Below, one piece after another: positions 43,701 to 56,715 of a DNA stretch of 64,000 bases. The position numbers were made by a program, and so were the translations under genes. Within the stretch, counting starts at the first letter, position 1; each line of letters starts with the position of its first letter. The notes under the pieces are model-generated. The model searched no databases, was not told the DNA's origin, and worked only from the letters and a program-made list of their open reading frames with translations. Source of the DNA: Macrocystis pyrifera (lineage: Eukaryota > Sar > Phaeophyceae > Laminariales > Laminariaceae); contig JASSKH010000005.1 in the NCBI GenBank assembly GCA_031763025.1, forward strand, positions 15,094,128 through 15,158,127, written 5' to 3'.

Positions 43701-46700
43701 CGTCGAGGGTAAAACCTCCTACGAGTGGGCTGGAAAGTAAAAGTGATGGATAAAAAAATATACCAGGTATATATATATACCAAACTTACGGCTGACTGCT
43801 TCGGGAAGTGTTCGTGAGTAAAAACTATCGGCGCCTCGTACGCGTACGTAGTTGTTCAGTGTATCGTGGGAACATGCCCTTTCGGTCACTACCGTTTCTT
43901 CGGCTATACATTTAAGATCATCAATAATAGCAAGGCCTAATGTTGACGCGAACATCAATGCTGACGCTGATGCTGATGTGTGGGCGTAGGTGGACTGCTG
44001 TTGCTGCAGCGGGGACGGCGGCGGTGGCTGCCGCTGTTGCTGCTGTGGTTGTAGCCGTGATACGGGCTACCTGGTGCCTGATACAAAAATAAATAAAAAA
44101 ATAGAGCCCCACCAGTACTATGTAGAGACAACACAACATACGCGGAGGGGATGTCGTCGGTCTGTTGTACAGGACGTTGATTCAGCAGCAGCGATTGTTG
44201 GTGGGTTGTTATTAATACGTCCATTGGTTGGTTGGTCGGTTTGTTCTGGTTTGATGCCCCGACACTGGTTGATACCATGGTAGCTTGGTATGGTATGGTG
44301 CATGCTGGCAACTTAGAATTGAACCAGACGAAACGTCGTTTTTCGATCATATAAAAGTTGAGGAATGAAGGAACTTCCGCGTTACAGCAGCGGTACCCCG
44401 TACGACTCGTACGCACATGGTGACACCCACAAGATAGAGCACCGTTTTCCGAACATGCTTTCTCCCAGACAACGGGGGGGGCGCACGCAACGACGGTGGT
44501 TTTGGGAAGATCTTGCCGAGATCTTCCACGTAATGCTTTATTTACTACGTAGCTCTTCTTCTGCGTTTGCACTCTTCTGTTGTCGAGCAAACCAACTCGG
44601 AAAATCGAAAAACGTCCATCGGGGCGTCGTACTATATACATGTACGACGCATTCGAAAATATACATACTGGTACGTACATATTTACACAAATTTTACGAG
44701 CGAATGTGAGTTTCAAATATTAATAGGGCGCCGAAAAAAAAGGAACCCCTCTCGAGGGAACGGAGCCGAAACCTAAAATCTACGCCCGACCACCGAAAGG
44801 TAAAATCTCCGAAAAGAAAGAAACCAGGCCTGGGAGTAGTTTTTTTCGCGTTCTCGGACTGGCCGAACCATTTCACCGCTCAACGCACACGAGGTGACGA
44901 CAGCAGTAATTTGGCAAAAAATCTGCTGCGCGAAGTTCCCAGCGACAGCTTTCAATACATGCCGATACGTACGTAAGGCTATCTACAGGCAGGCAGTATC
45001 TCTTCTGCCATCTCGCAGCAAGGGGAAGTGCAACTACGCAACTAACATTACTCGTATTAATATTGAATGCTTGTACTTACTGCTGTACTGCAGGACTACT
45101 GCTGTTGTTGTCTCGCATCTCTAATCCATGAGTCGCTGGCGGTTTGCCGGGGTGCTTGTGCTTACGAGTATATAGCGCCCGGACGCAACGCACAACGCAA
45201 CCTCGTGTATACCGTCATGCCAATAGCATGTGCTGCTAAAGATAGGATACCGTACGAAGCAGTTACAGCCGGACGGTTTATTTCGTTACTTCCCGGTCTC
45301 TCGTTGTGAGAGGAAACCATGTCCTTACGTGGAAGGTGCATCCTAACGTACTTTTTACGTGCAGCAGCAGTATAAGGTGTCGAGAGAATGCCAAGGCGCC
45401 GAGGGTGCCACAGCAGCACTATCGTATTGTCATAGGGCGGGTACTTGTGTACCAGGTACTACTTACCAATGATATCATAGAGTACGGTATCATATCACAC
45501 ATACATGCTCGCTGTAAACTGTAAAGTACGTACGAGGGCCCATTTTCGGTACAAAATCAACTGCTACGTAATAAAAACAGGCCGTGAAAGCAAAGTTCTA
45601 GTTTGAACAAAAATGTGAAGGTGGGGCGAAGACTCTTCAGCGAACGAATAAATCAAATATAAAACGATTTAAAGAATACCAGGTACGAGTATGGTTATTC
45701 GTTGTCAAAGTCAAAGTTGTCTGGTGATTTGTTGGTATTTTGTACCAGGTATTTTGTTGTTCGTCATGTGTCCCGCTTGAAAGGAGCACACCAGCATGGG
45801 TTGTAGCTTTCACGGGACCAGCCTCCAAGGTGCGCTGCTCTCTACTGCTGTCGATCCTCCGACTCTGGACTTCCAGCCGCTTTCGAGGGGCGGGGGGTGA
45901 GAGGCAGGCATCACAGCAAACGATTCCGGGCACACCACACCGTCAATGCCTGAGGTGTACGTACGCACGTAGTGGTAGAGCGTAGCAGCCGGTTACGCTG
46001 GTCTCCGGACTCCGGACACAGCCCCTGCTGGAGTCAGGAGTGCAGGCCGCTACAACTATTTCGATACGGGTTTTGTGGTGCGAGAGGACCGTTCTGTTGA
46101 ACTTTGAAAAAAACGAAAAAAAAAAAAACGAGTCGTTCGAAAAATTCCAAGTAAAAACGAGGGGCCGCCGGGTACCGCAAGCACAAAGCTCTCTCTCTTT
46201 CTCTCTGACCTCCCTTCCTGCCTACCCTGAGACACACGCTAGTCATCGCGGGAGGTAGCTCCTGCGGCTGCCGCAGATAACATTGTTGCACCATTCCGCA
46301 AGCACAAGGCAAGGGTCATGGAACATGGGTAGACCATATTTTTTACCTGCCTCGGATCAACTCGACGGCCCTACGTACCACTCCAGGACAAACTATTCTC
46401 CATTCGCAAGCAACACTACTGCTGTTCGTACCGACCCGATTGTTCTTACCCATTGCGAGCGCGACCCATATCGCGGCGTGGCTATGCTCCTCCACCTCCG
46501 TCTTCCTGTATAGCTCTCCTGCGACCTCGGCGCCTTCTCGGCGAGCACCGCCAGGCTCTCTCTGCTCGCTTGTGATCACCCGAAAGCTCCCGAAAACACG
46601 AAGTTCGGGTCAAAAACCAATCAACAAAATACGAAAAACCAGAGCCGTAGGTCTCTCAAGGGATGGGTTTCTTCGTGGTGTTCTCGCAGCTCCCTGCCTC

Positions 46701-47366
46701 GGAAGCGCTTCAACGTTGGGTCAGCTTTTGCTAAGGATCTTCCGCGGCCGCTTACCAAGCGGTCTCGCGAGAGCGTTGGATGATCCGTGCCACCAGAGCG
46801 GCGCTTATACCACACCCCCGTCCCCCTTGTCTTACTCTGTTGCCACAGGGTTTCAGGGCGTTTTGAGAGGCGTGTCAATCAACGAAATTCTCCCCGTTGG
46901 ATTTTTCAAACGGTACTTTTGATGTGACGCACCATCTACTTTCCAATTTTGAATTAACATGATGACTGTAAAGTTTGAGTTTGAAGTTTGGTAGACAACG
47001 GCTGGCTGTATTTGACCGGCGGAGACAAGCGAACGAAGGCTCGCATCCGCGGGAGAACGAGACAAACTTTTTGACCCATCATTACAAGTTTCTTATAAAA
47101 AAAGGATCATGGGCGGGTCTGCTCGCCAATGAAAGAGGCACGGATGCACGAGCGCTGTCGTCGGCTCGTCGGCGTGTCAACCCGGCGGCTATAGGCATCG
47201 TTCGGCGACTCGTGTCTTGTGTCATATCCACCTTCCAGTTTCCAGAAAAAAATGGAAATTTTGAATTCAAAACTCGATTTCGCTTCTTGATTTTGATTTT
47301 CGGTTTTCTGCCGTTTCTCCGTTTTTCTTTGTTGAGGTCTCCTCAGCCGGCGACATTTTCTTGCGG
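43701..47366. other. Non-coding, no gene recognised
   Basis: A diverged relative of M2 may lie at 44410-44620 (TTTTGGGAAGATCTTGCCGA). Several open frames near 46.3-46.9 kb lack domains and splice support. Confidence 0.35.
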
Positions 47367-47385
47367 GGGGGGGGGGGGGGGGGGG
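47367..47385 (-). repeat. Poly(G) tract
   Basis: About 19 G, 200 bp upstream of the predicted start codon at 47585. Confidence 0.9.
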
Positions 47386-47584
47386 CGCACACAACAGAGA
47401 AACCGCGAGCAACCTGAACCGAACCTGTAAGCGCTGTACACGAGGACGAGTGTTACGAAGCAATCGTAACACAAGCCGACTCCTTGTACATAGCTTCCCT
47501 CTGAATGTATTGGCGCTGGCTCGCATTACCCCGCTCCTCATCGTGTGTTTTTGGGCGAGCGAGCTAGACTCACTCAAGTGAACC

Positions 47585-47797
47585 ATGTTTCGGTGGTTTT
47601 TCTACGACGATTCGGTCGAAGAGAGTCTGCCTAACGATGTCACCAGGTGCGATCGTCGCGTGGGGGGGGGCGACACGAACGAAGCGGAGAACCGCGGACA
47701 AGGTGTAGGCGCTGAGGATGACAGCGACTCAGAGACGGGGGTCATCCCTTTGTTCGATGACCTGGACCCTACCGTCGCTGCCGCTATACTCACGCAG
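47585..47797 (+). CDS. Probable first coding exon of an unidentified acidic protein
   Basis: ATG at 47585 in context GAACC ATG T, 71 codons, then donor CACGCAG/GTGAGC in phase 0. It reads MFRWFFYDDSVEESLPNDVT, then RCDRRVGGGDTNEAENRGQG, VGAEDDSDSETGVIPLFDDL and DPTVAAAILTQ. Strongly acidic in the middle, with a hydrophobic N-terminus too short for a membrane helix. Composition is clearly unlike the surrounding repeat DNA. No family recognised. Following exons were not identified with certainty; the C1-like segment at 51.0 kb is on the same strand. Confidence 0.5.
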
Positions 47798-47799
47798 GT

Positions 47800-48895
47800 G
47801 AGCTGTCCATGCGGACCTGCAGCAAGTGAACAAAGTAGACGGCAGTCTGCCAGTTTGGTACGAGGTGCTGTTGAACTGGTACACAACTGATGTCTAGCCG
47901 CTGTCGTAACTTGGTAATAAATAACTGGGTGGGTGATGATGGTGATCGCACGTTACGTACTCTTAGGTCATCTCTCTGAAACCTATCGTAGCCCATGATA
48001 CCCTATGACCCAATGACCATTCGTGCCGTATGATGTGCTCAACTACGACTGCCTGGTGATGACAGCAAACAACACGGAGAATTGCCCTGAACTCTATTAA
48101 AATTGTATGTGTGATGTACTATTAATACTACTGCTGTGTACTCAACTATTAATACGACTGGCAAGCAATACGAAGAACTGCCCTGAACTTCGTGGTTGTT
48201 TATGTTTATGGCACAGCAGCAGCAATCGCCGCCTTGAGCAGGCACAATATTCTCATATTGCATACCAGGTAGAGTACGTCCTGCTTGGACTGCTGCTCCT
48301 CGTAGCTTGTGGCCCCTGATCTCTGGCAGGTACCTGGTACTGCTGTGTTGCATCCCGCTACAAATCTGTACCAGGGATGGGAATTACGTCGTGTCGTGGA
48401 TTGATTTATTACGCGTGATTACGTGAAATCAGCTATTAATACGATGACAACATACGCGTAACTACGTCTTGTACCAGGCGCAAGCAAGTATCTGAACTAC
48501 TGCCGTGACATGCATAGGTGATGTCCGCACAGAGGTGATGTTGTCCTCACAGAAGTGATGTTGTCCTCACAGAAACACACCAAAAAAAAAGCAGCACTCC
48601 CTGTTGCTCTACTTTGATTTCTAGATGTTGCACATCTGATTCAAGACGACGCATGATACAAGGGATATACTCCGAAACGTCATCTGCTGTAGCTCGGTTC
48701 CGCTCGCCATGTAAAATTCGGACTCCACGGAGTCCGGGTCCCTGGCGACGTTGGGCGTATGCTCGTGAGGGTGCGCTGCCTGGCCGTCAAGGGCAAATTT
48801 TATACGTCACGGGACAGCTTACGCGGACTTTAATTGCTCGCCGCGCAATGTATGTAAAACCCCTGTTCTGGCAGATACTGGAGCAATGTATGGTC
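47800..48895. other. Intron or intergenic DNA, no exon recognised
   Basis: Repeated TATTAATA and ACCAGGTA words; a short direct repeat AGAAGTGATGTTGTCCTCAC at 48532-48571. Confidence 0.35.
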
Positions 48896-48902
48896 ATTCC
48901 CA

Positions 48903-49365
48903 TTGATCGACAAAACCAACGACACCGTCATGAAATCTGAACGGAATGCGCTGTGGTTAAGGTCTCCGACCCAGCCTAGTGTCACAGTGCTCACACCTTG
49001 GTCGATGATATGTGGCGTGGGCTGACCAGGCGTCTGATAAAAAAAACATTTTGGCACTGGTCTGTAGAAGACAGACGACAAAAAATCTCGACCTCTCTCC
49101 GATGGCAAAAAATAGACCATTTTTCAGGTTTGACATCGATCGACAAACCCAACGATTACGTCACGAACTCTGAATGAAGCGCGCTGGTTAGAGGCCACAA
49201 CCCACACTAGTATCACAGTTCTCACACCTAGGTCGGTGATATGTGGCGTGGGTGGGCCAGGCGTCTACTAAAAACATATTTGGCAGCTGGTGTGTAGAAA
49301 ACAGACGAAAAAAACTCTCGATTCTTCTCCGTTGGCACGAAACAGAACATTTTGAAAGATTCGAC
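48903..49365 (+). mobile_element. Tandem pair of SINE-like family D units
   Basis: Two 233-bp units share GATCGACAAA(A/C)CCAACGA, GTATCACAGTTCTCACACCT-type blocks and GATATGTGGCGTGGG. A GTGGTTAAGGTCTCCGACC segment resembles the A-box half of a tRNA, so a tRNA origin is likely. The related single copy is at 34275-34450. Confidence 0.65.
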
Positions 49366-49984
49366 AAAGCAGAAAGAGCATAGGACGCCGCGGCCAACCT
49401 CTCGCCCCCTAGACCACGGATTCCAATTGTACCTCCCAGACCATAATTTACACGCATTGGCCTTGCCCGGTACCAAGCTCGTTGACCGTGGGTGGATTAT
49501 ATGTCGCGATCGAAGGTCAATCGTCGCGTGACTGCGGGTGTGCGAGCTGCGAGCTGTGTCTTTCTTCTTCTAGTTTGTGTGCGGCGTGATTTCACGTGGT
49601 TCCCGTGGTTCCCGTTAGTTAATACAGCGATTTTATTGGAAGATGGCTTCCGTCGTTCGCGTTATTTCAGCCATTTGATTGGAAGATAGCTGGCGTCAAC
49701 TGCCCCGTGTTATTTTAGACTTGCCGCCGTCAAGCTGATAAATAAATAAGCTGGGTTTTCCCCATATATTTGAAGGCTTTGTTTACTCGTGAAAAGGGGG
49801 CAACAGTAGTGATTACATCAAATTTTCCAATTCAATCAATCTGCAATTTTTATAAATTTTGAAATACGTCAGCTGTGAGTTCGACTGATTAAATATAGAC
49901 AAGACTGCTTGCTGCCTGAAACGTACCTGGTACTGGCGGTAGGGGTGGTTGCCTCTTACTGCAATACCACCTTGCAAAAACACC

Positions 49985-50500
49985 TCGTGCAACGCCTTTT
50001 TGTCTTGAACGTCAGCACAAACCCAACCCGACCCCAATCCTAACCCTTGTGACCCTAACTCTGTAGCATTGGGGGGCTCGAGGTCGACAGGGGCGGTCGC
50101 ATTGAGGGACTCGAGGTCGACAGAGGCAGTCGCGGGGCCCCACGCTTGTTTCAGTGGCGATGTTCCCACTGCTGTGAAGAAAACGGTCGGGCGAAACGCC
50201 GGCCTCCACCAATCAGGCGGTAGTGTTGCACCAAGAAACTCGTGCAACGGCTCTACTACTGCTTTAGATCATTTTTTAGTTTGCAGTTCGGCACAGACCC
50301 AACACGGCCCCAACCCCAACCCTATTCATACGTAGTCTAACCCTAAGCTTTTATCCGTGGAAGGGCTCGAGATCGGCGGGGCAGTCACGCGTCACGCGGC
50401 TTCTCCGCCGCGTGTTTTGGTGGCGTTTCTATACTGACAACGGCCACCCTCGTCGATCAGACAAGTAGTAGTGATGCTGCACCACTTTATTTGAGAGGGG
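49985..50500 (+). repeat. Tandem duplication, two units of about 255 bp
   Basis: Both contain CTCGTGCAACG, CAGCACAAACCCAACCCGAC / GGCACAGACCCAACACGGCC, CTCGAGGTCGACAGGG-type and AGTCGCG words. Each holds a short telomere-like CCTAACCCT patch. Confidence 0.65.
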
Positions 50501-51030
50501 GGTGTTGCAATTAGGGCCTCTCTGACTTTGAGTAAAAGTGGACGTACAGCAGATACCAAGGCTGGTGGTTATTCGCTGTTGCCATCGCCGGATGCCTGGT
50601 GCCCATTGCCTTGCCACGTGACATACCACCGTGACCCACTTGGCGGTTCAATACGGGGCACAAGTAGGGCAAACAACAGCAGTTATATGAAATGAAGTAC
50701 CAAGTACACAGCAGTACTTGAGTAAATACCCGATTCGTCCCGGCACTATAGTTAAGATCAATAGACTTGCACTCCAATACACTACCGGTAACATATTATA
50801 CCAGGTATGATATCATGTCATACGATATTGGCGTGTAGGTGCGTACCGGCGTGTACCGACAGCAGTCCAAGGATGAGTATGTCATACGAACTCGTACACA
50901 ATACAGCAATACAGCAAGTACCAAGATGTGAACGTCTCACTTTTGTGGAGTCTCGCCAGCCGCGATGCCGCTGCATGTTGCCATGCCGTCCGCCTTCTCT
51001 GGCCTGCTTGCGGAGCTGTTGATGTGATTG

Positions 51031-51160
51031 AAGCCTCTGGAGCTGCAAGTGTCCGGTGTCAAGTGGCATAGTGACAAGCATCAAGCACGACCTCATGGCT
51101 TCGTTCGAACTTCTTTCCGGCGCACCTGTGATATTTGTGCCACCTACGATCAAATGCCGT
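51031..51160 (+). CDS. Possible exon with a partial C1 (diacylglycerol-binding-like) motif
   Basis: Open from the TGA at 51025 to a consensus donor GTAAGT at 51159. It reads LKPLELQVSGVKWHSDKHQA then RPHGFVRTSFRRTCDICATY and DQM. HxF...TSFRRxxCDIC is the first half of a C1 zinc finger (His, then Cys-x-x-Cys), but the His-Cys spacing is 10 instead of the usual 12. It could be a diverged C1 exon, a decayed one, or chance. Its acceptor is not obvious (several AGs near 51034-51048). Confidence 0.3.
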
Positions 51161-51510
51161 AAGTACCCCATCGGATGAGACTCGTTGTATGTGTGTGGTG
51201 TGTACGACCCTATTTGCCCCCAAGTATTTGAAATTGACTACTCGTACTCGAATGTACTACGTATTTGTTAGTCGAATTCAATCAGGACGTTTCGACTACA
51301 ACACCACATTAGTTAGCTTTTCATTTGGGGTCGCATAATAACTCCACCTCCACCTATTGGATCTATAGTACTCCCACCAAACCTGAACATTCGCATGCAT
51401 AGTTACATGCCTGGTATGGTACGCCCTACTTCTGTAGTTCGTATACACTTTTTTTTACACACGAGGTGTGCACCAGGTACCAGGGGTAAGTATCCTTACA
51501 CACGTTTTAT

Positions 51511-51617
51511 TTTTTGGGGGACAGAGTAATCAAGACCAAATATTCTCGGTAAAAATACTGGAATATATAAGTTTTTGTATGGATGATGGGTCCTGATTAC
51601 TATGGTTCCCCGTAATA
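51511..51617 (+). mobile_element. M1 MITE copy, diverged TIRs
   Basis: Left TIR decayed (TTTTTGGGGGACAGAGTAAT), right TIR ACTATGGTTCCCCGTAATA. Confidence 0.75.
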
Positions 51618-52980
51618 GGTGGGAGTGTATCGCTGTGCATGGTCGTAACTGCTGCTGTAGGTCCCCTTTCGTTCGCGTCTATTCGCCGATTCTTACGTCC
51701 GGTTCCATCCTTGGCCCTTCGTGCCCCCTCAACGACTCATGGTCGCATGTATACACAGCAGCAGTAGTCGTGCAGTATTATACAGAGGAGACCTGAGAAG
51801 ATGGAACATGTATTTGCACATGTGATACGATACTGGCACCCAATGATGGGTCGAACTATTATTAATAATAAGTAGTGTATTTGATAGATCATACTGCTGT
51901 ACTACAGCAGTAGTAGTAGAAGTCGTCTAATTTATTTCGTACAGCAGTGCAGGACACCAAATGAAAAACGTGCATTCTAGGGCCATCATTTACAAAGAAA
52001 AAACATGTATTCTACGGTAAGGTTCCCGCTTTTTTCCTGTTTGCAGTTTTCCTGGTTTTCCTGGGGGCTTTCTCCTGAAAGAGGAATGCTACAAAAGCTT
52101 TCCTGGGTTTTGCCGCCTTGTTCAGCAAATGTTTCCTGTTTTTCTTGACGAACCCAAAAAGGAAAAATCAGGAAGAATGCTCTTCGACTAGAATAGCCCT
52201 GATATGAATCGCAGGCTGAGACTTCCCAAAACCTAGGAGAGATTTCAGGCTGTCCCTCCGCTGCTAAATATCAAAGGACGTTTACCCCCCCGGGCGAGAA
52301 GCCCCAAGCCCTTGGAATGGCCCTGCTGCTTGTACCTGACCGTCGCGGGTACAGTAGCAGCAACAATTTTTAGTGCTATCGGCTCGATTTATGGCGGGTC
52401 AGAGTAAGAAAGGAGCTCAACACGAACCTGGGCTTAGCGAAAGGGGAAAAATAAATGGTAAATCCAGCCTGGTGGGCCCTGATTCCTGTCTGTCGTTGTA
52501 AATGTCCTGTGCTGCAATGGATCGTTATTCGCGCTTGGAGACGTAAAATCGCCAGTTGGCCCATTCTCCGATTGCATACGACCGTACCGCGAATGAAACA
52601 CACAAGATATGATCGCGCACATTCTGGCATGCTTATCCGAGCCAATTTTTTTTTCAAAGCAAGAGGGGCACACGAAACGACACTACTCACGCACGTGGTG
52701 GCTTGGAAATATATCTCTTTGGAAGGATGTCATCGACACCTCCCCCTCAAGGACGCGTTGCATTGCGCTCGGCGTTTGTTCGTACTCTCTCCTCGCTGTG
52801 TCGAGAAAATCAGCTCGGAATACCCTTCCGGGGGGGTGGTTGTGTTTTTTTTTTTTTTTTGTTGGTAATTTACGGGACGAGTACCTGGTATACTACTATA
52901 CTGCAGGTGTGTATTGTGTACCTGGTATTGTGCCAAGTATTACACACGCACATGGAAAAGTATCAAGACAAAAAAACGGG
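51618..52980. other. Non-coding, no gene recognised
   Basis: A weak relative of M2 may lie at 52620-52840. Nothing else stands out. Confidence 0.35.
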
Positions 52981-52984
52981 TTAA

Positions 52985-53066
52985 ATTGACACGCGACACG
53001 AAATTGGAACGTGGAAGTGTGGTGAGCTTAAGCTTTATTTTTGCCAATCCGCCGGAGGATGTGTGA
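52985..53066 (+). repeat. Dispersed repeat shared with 36035-36125
   Basis: GACACGCGACACGAAATTGG, AGCTTAAGCTTTATTTTTGC and CCGCCGGAGGATG. Confidence 0.6.
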
Positions 53067-53069
53067 AAA

Positions 53070-54047
53070 AAAATTAAAATTAAAATTAAAACGGAATGTC
53101 GACGGTTTTTGCTCGTGGAAAGATTTAAGGTCTGAAGGTTCCCCATGGCCAAGTGGTTTATCATTTTCTGTCGGCATGACTGGCCAAAATTCAACTTTCG
53201 TCACAAAACGCTGGGTGTGTGTGTGGTTTTTTCGCTGTTATTGGCCTATTTTGCACAAGAAGAGTTAAGAAGAACAACCCGCTTCTTCAGCTTTTCGCCA
53301 ACCAACGAGAAACACGCCCGATCGAAAGTAAAAGTGCTGAAATCAACTCTCCGGCGGGATTGGAAACTTCGGAAGGATTGTTGTCGCCGCTGCTGTCCTC
53401 CATTCTCATTTATGTTTTCCGCTCCTTGTAGCAGTCCTCGGTACTGGTATGATACATACTCACGCATAGTGGATGCCAATCAAAATCGAACTCGGAATTA
53501 TTTCGTACGATGGTAGGCATGGTTTCGGAATTCAAGAATCGAAACGAACATGGGACTGGAGAATAGAGGATCGATAATAGTAGCACGATACGAAAAAAAA
53601 AAAAAAATCGCGTAATAATTTTCCCAGAAACGCGAAACCTTTTCCGGCCCTGGTTCCCTTCTCCTTCTCCTTGTCACTCGCCAGGTACCAGGTACGAGCA
53701 CAGCTGTAGTATCGCCAGGTATTTTCAATTGTGTTCTAATTTTTCCAAATGTACGAACCGAATCGATGTTGTGCGGCTCATCCACCCGATAGAATATGCC
53801 AGCATGTATAATGGAACGTATACTTTGTGTATTGTTATTTAATAGAACCGACAGAATCGTCCACGTGTACGGAGGTTACCCACCCGAGTGTAGTCGTGCC
53901 ACTGGAGGCCCCATCGGCTCTCTGCTGGCTGTGACCTTGAACAAATAGCCCATAGCCTCTGCTCGTAAATCGCAATTGACCCTTTAGTACTACACGAAAG
54001 TGTGTTGGGCGTAAGCTTTTTTTACCCAGATCTCCAAGGAGGATAAA

Positions 54048-54082
<35 letters not shown>

Positions 54083-54960
54083 TACACTATCAATGCAGTG
54101 ATTGCGCAGAGACAGACGTACGTTTGACTCTGCTTGCGTGATTTTTGTGGGAGTGCAGCTCTAAACCGAATATCGGAAGCATAAGCAGTTGTGGACAACT
54201 CCTGGCGCGACCACGAACGCCAACACGCACCAGCACCATGACAAAATAAAATAAAATAAAAACTGTTACGTACGCCCTGTAGGCATGGCATATAGCGCTC
54301 TCGTTTCAATTGCTGCTGTAGATCCCCGCTATTTGTACTCGCAGAGCTGATGCGTTGTGTTCTTTTGTTGGCTCGACGAAGGGGGCTCCCGGTGGCCCTC
54401 ACCGCTCTCTGCGGTATCCGCCACAGCCTATGAATGGCCGCCGGGTTTATCCTGTTGACTGGCGAGTATCAATACGGCTGACACCGGCTGGTACTACGCC
54501 TGCTCGAGCTTCTTCTGCCGCGCTTGAAATAATTGAGGCGTTTCGCGAATATATAGCTGGAATTATTGTGTACGTTTTTTTCGCCGCGCCTTGTTGCTGT
54601 TGCCGGTTACTTTGAAACCAAATCAGAAAAACAACCCGAAGTTAAACCTGCGATCACTGAAAATTGAACTTTTCGCCATCTGCTTGAAAACATAGGCCTA
54701 TTGATGGTAGGTATCGACCCTGGAACCCTCCCCTCCCGTTGTGCTCGGAACATGGTTTGTTGCATACTTGTAGCTGGGATAAGCAGAACCAATAGCATTG
54801 CAGCGACTGGGTTTGCTTTGCTACTACAACAGCAATAGTGCGTGCATAGTAGAGCATTCCAGTGATTATTATCAGTAGTGCTTCGAAGTAGAGTAGCAGC
54901 AGTAGATCTACTGACAACACAAAACAAAAAAAAACGGCACCCCACCTGGTTTTTTTTGTC
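53070..54960. other. Non-coding, no gene recognised
   Basis: A-runs at 53592-53606 and 54050-54080; short frames on both strands without support. Confidence 0.35.
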
Positions 54961-54966
54961 TGAGGC

Positions 54967-55230
54967 AGGGGGGAGGGAGGGAGGGAGGGGCGTGCTCATA
55001 TTTTGCTTGCCTCGAGTCACGTGACCATTGACCATGAATCGCTTTCGGGACGAAGCGCCGTTCCTACTCGTAGTAGAGACACCTCCAACAGTCGGGCGCT
55101 CATTACGCTGTTTCCGTGTATTACCTACAGCAGATATTTTTTGCCCTTCCTATTTCGCCGCCTGTGGCCACTATCTATATTCTAAGATACCTGGTAGCTA
55201 TCGTTCTCTCGCAGACAGGGAAGACGGGGG
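54967..55230 (-). mobile_element. LINE family A 3' end (copy A7)
   Basis: A G/GGGA-rich tail, then the complement of ATGAGCACG, the GTCAATGGTCACGTGACT module and upstream coding-derived sequence. Another G-run (55228-55239) borders its 5' side. Confidence 0.65.
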
Positions 55231-55695
55231 GGGGGGGGCATACCTTGAACCATAACCAAGCAGACATAATTCTAAAAACGATTTTTTCTTTTTTTTTCAA
55301 GTGTCCAGAAGTATCACGATGGCGGTTTTGTCTCTCAGTCTGACCTGGAGCAGGAGTGTAGGTCGCTTTCCTTTTTTTTCGTGTCGTCTGACGGGCTCTG
55401 TGCTTGCCTGTGCCTCGGCATCCTTGCGAACATGCACCCTTTCCACCTCTCGAGGTGGGGCTCCCTACGCTGTGTATTTACGTGTGCCATGTTTATGTCC
55501 ATGTTCATGTATGTCCGGCTTGCTTGAGCTTTTTTATTTATCCGTTTCATCATTATTCATGGAGCCGTGAATCGGAGGCGAACGTTGGATTGAATTCCAG
55601 TCGGCTCTCCATGAAGAACCCGATCCATCGAACTTATTTTATAACCCGGCTCACGTGAAATTAGAGTGAAATTGAACGAGCGAAGCGAGCCCCAA

Positions 55696-55696
<1 letters not shown>

Positions 55697-55747
<51 letters not shown>
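55697..55747 (+). repeat. Poly(C) tract of about 51 bp
   Basis: Uninterrupted; no A/B tail adjoins. Confidence 0.95.
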
Positions 55748-55749
55748 AC

Positions 55750-56500
55750 CTCGCGCACGCCCCCGGCTGGTGCGGAGGCCAACACCGTCCGTGTATACCC
55801 GGTAGATGACGTTATCATGGGTATATCGTTCAAGCTACTGCAACCATTTTTCCATCCCGAAGTCGAATGAATCGGCCGCAATGCACACCAGCCCTATCGA
55901 GATCAGACATGGGCTCACGCCGCGAACCGGCATACCCAGGTACAAACGCCGTCGCCCCCGCGAGTTTAGTACCGGTACGGCCGTGCGATCAGTTAAACGG
56001 ATCTGTCCCACATTACGAAGGCCCACATCAATCTGAACCCACGCTGTACCCTACAAACAGATTTCCTCGGGTGTTTACACACCGTATTTTGTTTTTTTTT
56101 CTGAATACTGTTGGTATGAGTATGTTCCCCCGTATTGATGACAGTTGCGACACAGCGGCCTTCCGCTGTTACGGTAAAGAGCGTTGAGTCCGCGCTGGAG
56201 TGCGATAGTTCTTTTGTTCAGCACTCGTTGTGACATCTCGACAGCGGGAGAGAGGGGTGCTTGCCAGTAAAGTCGAACAAAATTTGTACTCGGAAAGGCT
56301 CTTGGCTCTTCTCTCTCGACAAAGAAATTTCCGAAAAACATCCTCGTTGTTCCGGTATGTTGGTGGACCTTACTTAACCTTCCCGTTCTGCAAAAAAATA
56401 AATAAATGCAAGCGCTGAAAAAACGACCGCATCCCTCTTTACGGTATTTGCGGTAGACCGCTGTATCTCAACTCTACTAATTCGTGGGGAACATACTCGT
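55750..56500. other. No gene recognised; weak minus-strand frame
   Basis: The minus-strand stretch 56026-55835 reads AVPVLNSRGRRRLYLGMPVR and onward without low complexity. It may be a transposon relic, but no family was recognised. Confidence 0.25.
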
Positions 56501-56501
56501 G

Positions 56502-56616
56502 TTATTTTGGGAACATAATAATTAGGACCAAATCTGACCAGTAGAAATACGGGAATGTATAGGTTTTTGTGTATGTGAATGGTCCTGATGACTATGCTCC
56601 CCCCCCCCCGTAATAG
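56502..56616 (+). mobile_element. M1 MITE copy, diverged, with expanded C-run in the right TIR
   Basis: The core ATACGGGAATGTATAGGTTT is intact; the right end is CTATGCTCCCCCCCCCCGTA, where the normal CCCCC has grown to 10 C. Confidence 0.72.
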
Positions 56617-56631
56617 TATTCAAAATCAAAT

Positions 56632-56715
56632 ACGGTGTCTAAACATGCGGCGACGGTCTATGGTCATGCGACCGCGGCCATGCATGATGTGAGCACACAC
56701 ACACACATACACCCC
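56632..56715 (+). mobile_element. Family B 3' fragment with a CA tail (copy B11)
   Basis: GGTCTATGGTCATGCGACCG and CGGCCATGCATGATGTGAGC, followed by (CA)n instead of poly(C). Confidence 0.6.

Noticed and set aside
46343..46922. Overlapping frames on both strands of 78-160 codons
   Set aside because: No domain, no start or splice support, and both strands equally open. Possibly a decayed transposon, but nothing specific to name.
53140..53240. tRNA-like start CCCCATGGCCAAGTGGTTTA
   Set aside because: A-box-like only; no acceptable B box follows at a tRNA-like distance.
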